From Rhodospirillales bacterium (GTDB lineage: Bacteria > Pseudomonadota > Alphaproteobacteria > Rhodospirillales > Casp-alpha2), in contig JANQIJ010000341.1 of assembly GCA_028282185.1 (NCBI GenBank), positions 1-40,858 of the forward strand: a DNA stretch of 40,858 nucleotides, in the 5' to 3' direction. The notes beneath the pieces were generated by a model. It made no database searches. It was not told where the DNA came from and saw only the letters and a list, made by a program, of their open reading frames with translations. Positions 25,751-37,700 of the stretch are shown in pieces (the stretch's first letter is position 1; each line of letters starts with the position of its first letter). The position numbers were made by a program, and so were the translations under genes.

Positions 25751-28700
25751 CCGCGGCGGGAATGAGCCCGGTCCCCGGGACCGTGCCTTGGGGCCATGGA
25801 ACAAAACCGATTGCCCGTTCGATCGTTCCGCCCGGGTCGAGGTCATGATCGAAGACCGGGCCGCTCGGCAGCCCGACAAAGTCGCCGCCGTGTCGGCAGA
25901 CGGCGAACTGACGTTCGGTGAACTGGATCGCCTGGCCAACCGGCTCGCGTTTCACTTGGCGTCGAGGGGGGTCGGTCCCGGCAAATTCGTCCTTCTGGGG
26001 CTACGTCGTGAGTTCAGTGTTTTGATCGCCATGTTGGCCACCCTCAAATGCGGTGGCGCGTTCATTCCGGTCGATCCCGACGAGCCCCGTGAACGTCTCG
26101 CCCGAATCGCGCGTCTCGATGACGTGACGCATGTGATTTCCGATCCGTCGCTCGCGGACCTATTCGCGGAGTTCGAGTTGCAAAACCTGCTGTTCGACGT
26201 GACGGCCCTCCGGAAGATGCCCGACGCGGACCCCATCGCCGTTGATAAACAGGCCGGCGACGTCGCCTACGGCATCGCCACGTCCGGGTCCAGCGGGAGT
26301 CCCAAAACGGTGATCGTGACCCACCGGTCCGTTGTCAACCTGATCGAATGGATGGGGGCCGAGTTCGGGATCGGCCCCGAAGACCGGGTGCTTTGGGTTT
26401 CGCCCGTATCCTTCGACCTGTCGATATTCGATTTGCTTGGGATGGTCGCGTTGGGTGGAAGCCTGCGTATGGTCGACGCCGAGAAACGGCGCGACCCCGT
26501 CGCTTGTTCCGACATCCTGATGGACGAGAGGATTACCCTGTGGAATTCGACTCCTGCTCTGCTGAAGTCGGTGGTTCCGTTCCTGTCGGGGAAGGTCAAG
26601 CGCCGGGGCGAAGGCGGCTTGCGGACCGTTTTCGTGAGCGGTGACTGGGTCCCGTTGGACCTGCCGGGCGAGATGAAGACGGTGTTTCCCGATGCGGATT
26701 TCGTGTCTCTCGGCGGCGCGACGGAAGCGACCGTCTGGTCGAATTTTTTCCGTGTCGACCGGGTCGATGCCGAATGGACGAGCATTCCCTATGGACGCCC
26801 CATGCGGAATGCCCGTTATTACGTGCTGGATGAGTCGCTGAACCCATGTGCGCCGAACGAGGACGGTGAACTGTTCATCGCCGGCGCGTGCCTGGCCGCG
26901 GGCTATCTCGGCGACCCGGAACTGACGAGGGAGAGATTCCTCGCCGATCCGTTTTCCGGCGACGGCGGGGCCAGAATGTACCGCACGGGCGATCGGGCAA
27001 GAATATGGGACGACGGAACCATCGAATTGCTGGGGCGGATCGACGACCAGGTGAAGATCAGCGGATACCGTGTCGACCTCGGAGACGTCGAGGCCGCGCT
27101 CAAGCGCCTGGGTTTGAGGCAATGCGTGGCGGTGGCGGTTCCCGGCATCTCGGGGACCAGCCGCTTGGTCGCGGCAGGGGTGACCGGCCCTGAACTCGAC
27201 CTGGACGACGACTGGCGATCGAGACTCCGGGATTGGCTGCCGGGTCATATGGTGCCCGATGAATTGAGGTTCATGGAATCCTTGCCATTGACGTCCAACG
27301 GCAAGGTCGACCGCCAGGCGGTGGCGGCTCTGTTCCTCGGCGATGCGAAGCCGTCCTCTCGCCATGTCCGGGCAATTGGGAAGCAGCCGCCTTCCAACCG
27401 GCCGTCGTTGGACGGCTTGAAGGCGTTTCTCAGGTCGGAAATCGCCGAATTGAGGCCCGGCGAAGAGATGGCTTTCTCCGATGACGATCCTCTCGGGAAC
27501 GTTGGGTTGGGCTCGCTTGATTTTGCCAACCTCAGTGGCCGGTTGTTCCAAGAGTTCGGTCTGCGCGTGAGCCCCGTCGAGTTCTATGACGGTGGGACGA
27601 TCAACGCGTTCTCGAAGGCCGTTTTGGCCGCGTGGGATACGGACCCTTCGAGCGCCGTCGCGCCGCCGGATCCGGCAAGTCCGGCCCCGGAAAATGATTA
27701 TGCCGAGCCGGAAGACGACGATGCCGAGAAGGTGGCGATCATAGGTATCGCCGCGCGCGTGCCGGGGGCCGCCGACGCGGATGAATTCTGGGACGCCCTG
27801 GCCGGAGGAGACACGGCGTTCGGCCGGCCACCGGAAGCTCCGCGCAGGTCCTTGAGCGGCGAAGCGGGAGTGACGGGCGCATTTCTCGAGGACATCGACT
27901 GTTTCGACGCGAAGTTCTTCGATATCACGCCACGAGAAGCGGAAGCCATGGACCCGCGTCAACGGCTGCTTCTGGAGGCCGCTTGGACGGCCGTGGAGGA
28001 TGGCGGAGACGACCCGGGTTCGCTCGCCGGAACACGCACGGGCGTGTTCATCGGCGCCACCGGTGATGATTTTTCGCGACTCGCCCACCGGGACCCGGAC
28101 AACATTCAGGCCCATACGCTCACGGGCCTGGCCCCGTCGGTGCTGGCCAACAGGATTTCCTTTGCATTGAACCTGCGCGGCCCGAGCGAGTGTATCGACA
28201 CGGCCTGTTCGAGTTCCCTCGTGGCGCTCCATCGGGCGGTCGCTTCCATCGCCCATGGTGATTGCGACGCGGCCTTGGTCGGGGGAGTCAGTTTGATGCT
28301 CGATTGGACGACCCACGCGTCGCTCGACCGCATTGGAATGCTGTCGCCCTCGGGCATTTGCCGGACGTTCGACGCCCGGGCCGACGGGTACGTCCGCGGC
28401 GAAGGTGTGGGAGCCGTCTACTTGAAACGCGTCGAGGCGGCCCGCGCGAACGGCAATCCGATACATGCGGTGATCCTTGGGTCGGCGGTGAACCACGGTG
28501 GCCGGGGTGTTTCATTGACGGCGCCGACCCCGTCGGGGCAGAGCGCGGTCATTCGAGAGGCGATCGAGAGCGCAGGGATCGATCCCGCGACGATCGGCAT
28601 GGTCGAGGCGCATGGGACGGGCACATCGCTCGGCGATCCGATCGAAGTTCGCGGTCTGAAGGATGCCTTTGCCGAGGTCGCGGCCAAGAACGGGTTCGAC

Positions 28701-31700
28701 ACGCCCGGGGCCCGGCACTGTGCGATCGGATCGGTGAAAGCCAACATCGGGCATCTCGAGGCGGCCGCCGGAATCATCGGTTTGATCAAGGCCGTGCTGT
28801 CGGTCGGGCGCGGGCGCGTTCCGCCATTGCCATCGTTCGAACGCCTGAATGAGGAGATCAGCCTGGATAAATCGCCATTCTTCATTCCGGACGTTTGTAT
28901 CCCTTGGCCCTCGGCGGGAGACCGGCGCCGTGCCGCGGTCAGCTCGTTCGGTTTCGGTGGCGCCAACGCTCATGTCATCGTCGAATGTCCGCCTCGGAGC
29001 CGGCATGCGCCCGCCCTGCCGCGCGGGGAGGAAAAGCCGTCGGTGATTGCCGTGTCGGCGTGTACGGAAACGGCGCTGCGGCGCTACGCCGGCATCTACG
29101 CTCGCTACTTTGCCCGATTGATCGACGACGGCGCGGGCGACCATGTTCTCGGCGTGATCGGCGAGACGTCGCGCGACGGCCGATCTTCGTTCGAGCACCG
29201 TTTCGCCTGTATCGCCTCGACCTTTGATGACGCGCGCGCGGCGTTTCGGGATCTCGCCGACGGCAGGCTGTCGCCCGGCCTTTGCATGCCGGGCCAATGT
29301 GACGCGTCGCTTGAGACAGCGGCGCGGCGCTGGGTGGAGGGTGAAACAGACGATTGGCCGCCGGTGCGGGGCGGATCACCCGTTCGCCTACGTATTCCAA
29401 CCTACCCGTTTGACCGCACCCGTTATTGGCCGCGCTGGCTTGCGGCCGAGGGTCGGCGGCCCGCCCACCCGTCGACGTCCGAACCGGAAGGGAGCCGGAC
29501 CATCGATTTCTCGCCCTATGCCCCGTTTGCCGACGATCACCGGATCCATGGTCAAGCCTATATCCCCGGCGCGGTCTTCATTCATGTCATGCATGACGTG
29601 GCAAGAACGCTCATCGGCGGTTCCGAGGTTCGGTTGAAGAACCTGCGGATGCGGGCCAACATCGAGAATTCGATCCTTCCCGAGACTCTGCGCGTCCGTT
29701 GGGCAAAGGCGGAGAGCGGCTACAAAATTCGTCTCGCCGAAAGTGATTCCGGCGCCGAGTATTGCCGGGCGATCGTCATGCCGTTTGACGGCGCCACGGC
29801 CAAGGAGACGTTGCCGGAAACCCGGGATCCGGACCTGGGGCCGGAGGGGTTCTATGCCTTGTTGGGCAATTACGGGATTGCCCCGGGGCCGTCCTTGCGG
29901 GTCGTCGAGCGTGTCTACAGGTCTCATGGCGGACGCACCGGAAAACTGGCCGCCGATAGAGGACGCCACCCGTCCGGGGCGGCGTTGATCGACGGCGCCT
30001 TCCAACTCGCGCTGTTTCACCAGATCGAGACGGACGCGCCGGCCGGCTTGCCCGTTCCGGTGGCCATTGACGAGATTCGCTACCATCGCCCCCTGCCCCG
30101 CGGCGGCTGGGCTTCCGTCACATCCGAAGACGACCCGGGTTCATCGGGCACCCTTCTCAAGTCCGACCTGACCGTCTTTGATTCCGAGGGCAGGGTTTGC
30201 TTGGACCTGTCGGGAGTCTCCGCGATCCTTCATTCCGGCCCGGCGCGGTCCGAACAGCCGCGGCAGGTCGGCTTCTTCGCGCGCGAATGGGGGGGCGGCC
30301 CGGAGCGGGCCCCGCCAGACGACGGGTCGCCCAATCCGGGCCCGCCACTCGCCTTCGGATTCGGTAAGGACATCGACGAACTGACGGGCGCCGGAATGGC
30401 GGCGGCCGTCGAAGGACAGGCGGCCGCGCTCGAACCGGCCGCCGACGTGGCCAGGGCATTTGATCGGTATCGGGCGGTTTACGGCCGGACACCGCCGGTT
30501 TCGATTGTGAACATAGGGGACGAAGACTGGCGCCGCAGTCTGGAAAAACTCGCGAGAATTTCCGGGTATCTGGTTCGGCGGCCGCCAGAGGCGCCAGTCA
30601 AACTGATCACTGTTCATTTGATCGACGACGACTTGTCGCTTGTCAACGCGCTCGGTCAGGCCGCGGGCGCGTTCTGCCGATCCCTACGGATCGAGAACCC
30701 GGATATCGTGGCGTCCTCCATCGGCCTTAAGGCGACGCCCGGCGCGAGCTGGGCCCAGGGCCCTGTTTTGGAAGCGCTCAAGTCACTCTGTAACGCGGAT
30801 ACTTTGCCCGCCGAGGCGCGGCTCGACGTTTCCCGGGCCCGCTTGTCCGTGCCCGACGTAATGCCCGTCGTCGACCCCAGTCCACCGGACCTGTCGCCGA
30901 TGGCCGGCGGCGTGTACCTCGTCACGGGCGGATTGGGCGCATTGGGACGATGCATCGCCGATCACTTGACGGCGCATCACCAGGGAAAAGTGATGTTGTG
31001 CGGTCGTGCCCCCTTGGACCGGGACGGCGAGGCGTTTCTCTCTAACCTGCGGCGGGCGGGGCGAGAGATCGCGTATCTGCCGGCTGACGTGACCGACCGG
31101 TCTCAGGTTCGGCGCGCGCTTGCCCGAATCCGCGAGACCTTCGGTGCCTTGAACGGCGTGGTTCACTGCGCGGGCGTTCTTCGCGACGGTCTGCTCGCGC
31201 GAAGCAGCGAGCGGGACCTGATTGACGTTGTGGCGCCGAAGGTTGCCGGGGCGGTCCATTTGGACCTGGAGACCCAGGACGACGACCTGGATTTCTTTGC
31301 CGTTTTCTCCTCGCTGGTTTCGGCCATGGGAAATGCCGGACAGACCGGCTATGCGTTCGCCAATGGTTGGCTGAACGGTTTCGCACGGGTTCGGGATGCC
31401 CGGCGGCGGGCGGGCCGGCGGGCCGGGCGGACGGTTGCCATCGGTTGGGGGCCATGGCGGGACGGAAGCATGCGCATCCCCGAGCCGGTCTTTGAGCGGG
31501 TTCATTCACCCGCCGGCGTGAAACCGATCACGAATAGCGCCGGCGGCGCGGCCTTCGTCAGGGCGCTCGGGATGCGACGGCCCAGCCTGTTGGCGATCGC
31601 CGGCGATCAGGAAAAGGTCGCCCGTTGGCTCCGTCGGCGGCCGGACGAAACGGACGGCCTTGACAATAGGTCGGACAAGGACCCCGCGTCCGCGACGGCC

Positions 31701-34700
31701 GGCGCCTCGGGTGAGGTGGAAGCGGCGGTCACCGACATGATCCTCGATGCCTTGGTGGCGGAGTCCGGCTTGGCGCCGGATGACATCGATGCACATTCCC
31801 CGTTCGAGGATTATGGGATCGATTCCGCGTTGGTTCTCGCATTGACCGAGCGCTTGGAGGATCGTTTGGGCCCGCTTCCGAAAACGCTGTTCTTCCAATA
31901 CCGGACCGTCAGCTCGCTTGCGTCGCATCTCTCCGAAAAGTATGCGGACCAGCTCTCGGAGGTTGGGGAGAAGAAGGACGCGGCCGAAGAAGACCCCGAA
32001 AAAGATACTTCTGAAGAAGAAGCCTCGGTGCCGGCGTCGTCCCCTCCGGTCTCGGCCACGCGGGGGTCGCGCCGGGACGCGGCGGATATCGCGATCATCG
32101 GCATGGACGCGCGGTTCCCGAAAGCGGATTCCGCGGAGGCGTTCTGGAACAACCTGGCCCAGGGACTGGACTGCGTCACCGAAGTCCCGCCCGAGCGATG
32201 GGATCATCAACTGGTTGCGCCTCCCGGCGACCCCGGCTTTGGTCCCGACACCGGGTTCCGCTGGGGCGGGTTCATCAATGACGCCTATGCCTTCGACCCC
32301 CGCTTCTTCAAGGTTTCTCAGCGCGAGGCGGAAATGACCGATCCGCAAGAGCGCCAGTTCTTGATGAGCGCGTACCGCTGTTTGGAGAACGCCGGATACC
32401 CGGGACAGTCCCTGGCCGGGCGGGAGGTCGGCGTTTTCGCCGGCGTGATGTGGGGACAGTATGAAATGTGGGGCCTGGAACGGGGCAACGCGGCCTCCTC
32501 CTACGCCTCCATTGCCAACAGGGTGTCCTACTGTTTCGATTTCACCGGCCCGAGCATGGCGATCGACACCATGTGCTCGTCGTCGCTGACCGCCATTCAT
32601 CTTGCCTGCGTCAGCCTTCGGTCCGGCGAATCCCGGGCCGCCATCGCCGGTGGCGTCAATATCAACGCCCACCCGAACAAGCACTTCTTCCTTTGCAAGC
32701 GGAGGTTCGCGTCGCCGGACGGCAGGTGCCGGGCCTTCGGCGCGGAGGGCGATGGATACGTGCCGGCCGAAGGTGTGGGCACGCTGCTCATGAAAACCCG
32801 ATCGGCGGCGGAGCGTGACGGCGATGAAATCCTCGGCATCATCCGCGGCACCGCCGTCAATCACGGCGGCCGGGCGAACGGCTATACGGTTCCAAGCCCG
32901 CAAGCTCAAACCGACGTGGTGCGCGCGGCGCTTGCCGAGGCCGGGGTTCCAGCAGAGTCCATCAGCTATGTCGAGGCCCATGGAACGGGCACCTCTCTTG
33001 GCGATCCAATCGAGGTGGCGGCCTTGGCGAATGCCTTTGGCCTGGGGGACAGCGCGCCGGGCAGTTGCGCCTTGGGCTCGGTAAAGTCGAACATCGGGCA
33101 CGCGGAATCCGCCGCCGGCGTCGCGGGCGTGATCAAAGTGCTCCTGCAAATTCGCCACGCGATGCTGGCGCCCTCCATTCACTGTGAACCCATCAATCCC
33201 AATATCGACTTCGCGGGGACGCCCTTCTATGTGCCGCGAAAACTGTCCCGTTGGTCGGCGCCCGACGGCGGACCCTTGAGGGCCGGCGTCAGCAGTTTCG
33301 GTGCAACGGGCGCAAACGCGCACGTCATTCTGGAAGCGCCGTCGACGGCCGGGCCAGCGACCAGGCCGCCAACGACAAGGCAGGTGGACGGGGCCCGGCA
33401 CGTCGTTCCGCTTTCGGCGCAGACGCCTCGGCAGCTTTCGGAGTACATTCGCGCGCTTCAACATTGGCTGAGGGAGCGTTCGCCGGGCAATGAGGAGGAA
33501 CAAGGCCTGGTATTGGACGCCGGAGACCATCCGACGGACGATCAGGTCTTGACCGAAACGCTGCGGTCCATTGCCGAGGCTCTCGACATAGATCGAAGGT
33601 TGGTCTCGCCGGACGACCGGTTCGGCGACTACGGCTTGAGCCCGGAACGACGCGCCGCCATTGAAGGCGCCATCAGCGAGAAGTTCGGCCTCGGGCCCGA
33701 CCGGCCCTCGCTCGATGAACATGGGAGTCCCGCCCGCCTCGCCGCGTGGCTGTCGCACCGCGCGGGCCCGGCAGGCGGTCCGGTCCCGCCCGAGCCGCAA
33801 ATCGGTGACATCGCTTACACCTTGCAGACCGGACGCGAGCTCATGTCCGAGAGGATCACGTTTCTGGCGTATTCGACCGAGGAATTGCGCGACCTGTTGG
33901 AGATGGCCTCGGAGGCGGATTGGTCGGATTCGCGAATTATCCGGGGAACCGTCGATGGGGTGCCGGACGGGGAGGGACAATCGCCTTCGGAGCGAGAGTT
34001 CATCGCGGGCTTGGCCGACGCGGGCAAGACCGAGAAGCTCGCCGAGCTCTGGTGTCAAGGTGTCCCCCTCGACTGGACGGTCATGACACCGCGTGGATCG
34101 CGACGGCGGCTCGACCTGCCCGGCTATCCCTTTGCCCGGGTGCACTGTTGCGTTGCCGATCCGACCCTGATCGTCAGGGGCCGCGCGGGGCCGCCGCACT
34201 CCCTGATCGATTCCGTCGATTTTGCACGCAGCGCATCAACGGGATTGACCTTCCGAAAAGCCGTCTCGTCCAATTCGAAGGCCCTTCATTTGAGTCCGGA
34301 AGACGGAAACACGCATGTTCGTCTAGAGTATTTATTGGCGGTTGCCACGGCGGCGTTGCAATTGATCACGCCTGATGGCGCGCTCGAAATCGAAGAGATC
34401 GCGTGGCGTCCCGCACCCGTTTCCACGCTTTCCGTCCAGGAACTGCTGGTCCGCCTCACACCCCTGGGCGACGGTCGCCATCAAGCTCGGCTGTTCTTGG
34501 ATTCGGATCAAGAACACGTACTGGCATCCCTGGTCGGCCGGAAGGCCAGCGCCGTCGGGGACGGTCTTTCCGACTGGCCGGCATTGGCGGACGGTTGCAC
34601 GCCTGATTTCGCGCAATCGGAGGCGGCCTCGCGGTTCGACGGGTCCGGATTGCGGCTATGGGGCGGCCGTTCGGATCCGATACATGGGGCTGATCGCGTT

Positions 34701-37700
34701 CTGGTGTTTGAGGCCCAAGAACCGGTTGGTTCGGCCGACGACCCGCGCGGCGGAGAGCCGTGGTCGGCGCTGCGCGGGATTTTCCGCGCCGTGGCGCTGG
34801 CCTTGGGTGATGGCGGCGATCCGGTGGCGCATCTGGACAGGTTCGGCGTTTACGGGGACGTGCCGAAGGGCGGTCGCGTCGTGGTGGCGGTTCGCGAAGA
34901 CACCGCGCAGGCCGCTCCCATGGGACCGGCAGGGGATGTCTGCTTGGAGTTGAGCGGACTGAGCCTGCAACCCGGGCGACGGGAGGCGCCCGACGTTCAA
35001 GCGTCAGCGGATGTCCGTGAGACGATTTTCTTCCCCCAAGCGATTGAATGGAGCGACGTCGCGGGCGCGCTGACGACACCGACCGGTGAACACAAGAGCC
35101 CGCGGGCAGCGGTCATCGAGGGCCCCGGTGCCCAATTCCTCGGGCGCTCGGTGTCGGCGTCGCTGGGTGCGTCGCTGGTCGACCGGCTGGCGGTCGAAGC
35201 GGTCCCCGACCTCGGAAAATTGCAGGAATGGATCGAGGCGGTTCCCGACCTTGAGGAACTTATCTATGTCGTCGGCGGTCCGAACATCGTGCTCGGCCCC
35301 CGCGACTGTTTGTCAGGCTTGAAAGAGGCGTTATGGCCGCTGCTGGCCTTCGCGAAGGTATTGGAGGCCAGAGGGCCTTCGGGTGGGCGTTCGGGCGGCG
35401 GCCCGGCCCTTAGACTCATGACCCTTGGTGCCCATCGCACGGAAAACGAGCCGATCAATCCGGTCGCGGCGGCGGTGGCGGCGCTGGCTCGGTCGATCGC
35501 CAAGGAACACAGATCCGCGGATATTTCCTCCATCGACTTGACGGCGGCCGCGAAGGCCGCGGAGATCAACGCCTCCGTGAATCAGGCACTGAGAATTCTC
35601 CGCGACCCGGATCGTCCCGCGACGATCACGGCATTGCGCGGAGGGCGCCTATACTCTCCACATCTGGCGCCGATGTCGGCGGGCCGTGGCAACGGCCATA
35701 CTGTTTTTTCCGAAGGTGATTGCTTTGTCATCGTGGGCGGTAGCGGTGCCGTCGGCCGCCAGTTGAGCGAGGCTTTGGCGGAACGGTTTGGGGCGCGGAT
35801 TCATTGGTTCGGACGCCGAGAGAGATTGCCCGGCCTGTCCGAGGCCCAGAAACGCATCGAGGGTCTGGGCGGCCGTCTTTCATACCACGGCGCGGACGTG
35901 ACGGATCCCGTCCAATTGCAATCCGCATTTGACGCCGTCTGTTCATCCGGTGAGCGGATCAAGGCCGTTTTCCATTGTGCCATGGACTTTGAAATCATGC
36001 GTTTGGCCGAGGGCGATCCGGCGGACTTGTCAAAATTCATCAAGGCGAAAACGATCGGCACCATCAATCTGCTCGAGACACAGGATCAATATCCCGTCGA
36101 CCACATGGTGTTGATGTCCTCGGCGGAGGTCTTCGCGGGAAATCCGGGCTGGGGCGCTTACGCCTGTGCCTGTGCGTTTCAAGATGCCGTCGCGCAGCAA
36201 TGCGGTCCGAACATGCCCGGGCATCTGATCAGTATCGACTGGGGATACTGGGACGGATCCGGCCGCGGGAATCCGTCGACGCTTGCCGCCAAGGGTGTAT
36301 ATCCGATCAAGGCGGCGAAGGCCGTCGATGCGCTGGAGAGGCTGCTCCACACGGACGTGATACGGTGCGCCGCCATCGACGTCGGTCCCGCCGTCCTCGA
36401 TAAACTCGGACTCTCGCCGCCGTCCGACGCGGTTCGGCGCTATTCAACGCCACGACCCGAAGCGCCGGCAACCGCGCAAGAAAAGGCAGAAGGCCCTGCG
36501 GGCGAGGAAAACACGCGATCGGACGGCGCCATGCGTTCCGTTCCGCCGCCGTCTACGCCCGCCCAGGCGTCGCTGACGGCGGCGCCGCGCGCAGGTCATC
36601 ATGATGTCGCCCCGCCGGCGGCGGAGAGTGAATTGAAAACCGAAGAGAGGTTAAAAATACTGCTGGGCCAAACCTTGCGAATTGATCCGGCGGAAATCGA
36701 GTCTGACACGGACCTTGCGGTGTACGGCGTGGACTCCATCACAATTGTCGATTTTTCGGTGTTGATCGAGGAGGCATTCGGACAACTGCCGGTCGAGGAT
36801 ATCATCGACCTGACGACCGTCCGGGCGATCGCGGAGTATGTGGATGGCCTCCCGGCGACGGGACCGCCGGTCACCGACGCTGGATCCCGGGTGAAACAGG
36901 ACGAGACGTGTCCGGACGAGACGTTGCAAGAACCGGACGGCGGCCTGACGGATCAAGCCCTTGCCGGTCCGCGTGATGCGGACGGTCAGGGCCGAGACAC
37001 CGTTTCCGAAAGGCCATCGGCGGCCGGCGGGCCCCGGTCGCCGGCGTCCGCGCCGCCGGATGGGGCGGGATCGCTCTTATTGGATTACCCGCGCCACTTC
37101 CATCGAGACGAGGCCGCGACGAACGAGACCACCACTCGGGGCGCCTTGAACGGCAGTCTTCAGATCCGCATGGTCGGGCCGTCGCCGGAATCCGCGACCG
37201 AGGTCGTCTCCTGTGGGGACGGCCGGCCGATCATCTGTCTGCCGGGCATCGGGCTGACGGCGCCGATTTTTCATCATCAGTACGACGCGCTTACCCGGGA
37301 TCGGCGGTTGCTGACCATTCATGCGCCGGGCCATGGCCGCAGCGCGCCGCCGGCCCATGCCTCGGTCGATGCCCTGGTGGAAACCCTCGCCGAGACTCTC
37401 GCCCTGATGAAGATCGAGGGGCCCGTGGACCTGATCGCGTCGTGTTTCGGCACGGTTCCCGCCCTCCGCCTGGCGCATCGAATGCCAGAGCGGGTTCGCT
37501 CCCTGTGCCTCTGCGGCGCGTTTTCCGAGGACGAGGACCTGGCCGCCATTCCCACGGAAGGTCTCTCGGCGAAAGACATCGCCGATCTGACGATGGCCGC
37601 CGCGGAATCCCTGACCAGGGATTTTGACGGCCTGATGGATGCGCCGGAGAACAGCCGCCGCCGCCCGCAAATCGAATCCGCTCGGAAGGTCCTGGTCGCG

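Noticed and set aside
26160..28496. Minus-strand open frame of 778 codons
   Set aside because: Antisense to the cysteine-type A domain, PCP and KS2; no motifs, His/Arg-rich shadow composition.
29388..30086. Minus-strand frame of 232 codons
   Set aside because: It is the complement of the active DH domain, whose catalytic motifs are clear on the + strand.
31506..34199. Minus-strand open frame of 897 codons
   Set aside because: It lies opposite intact ACP, KS3 and linker coding sequence and shows no recognisable domain; it is a codon-bias shadow.
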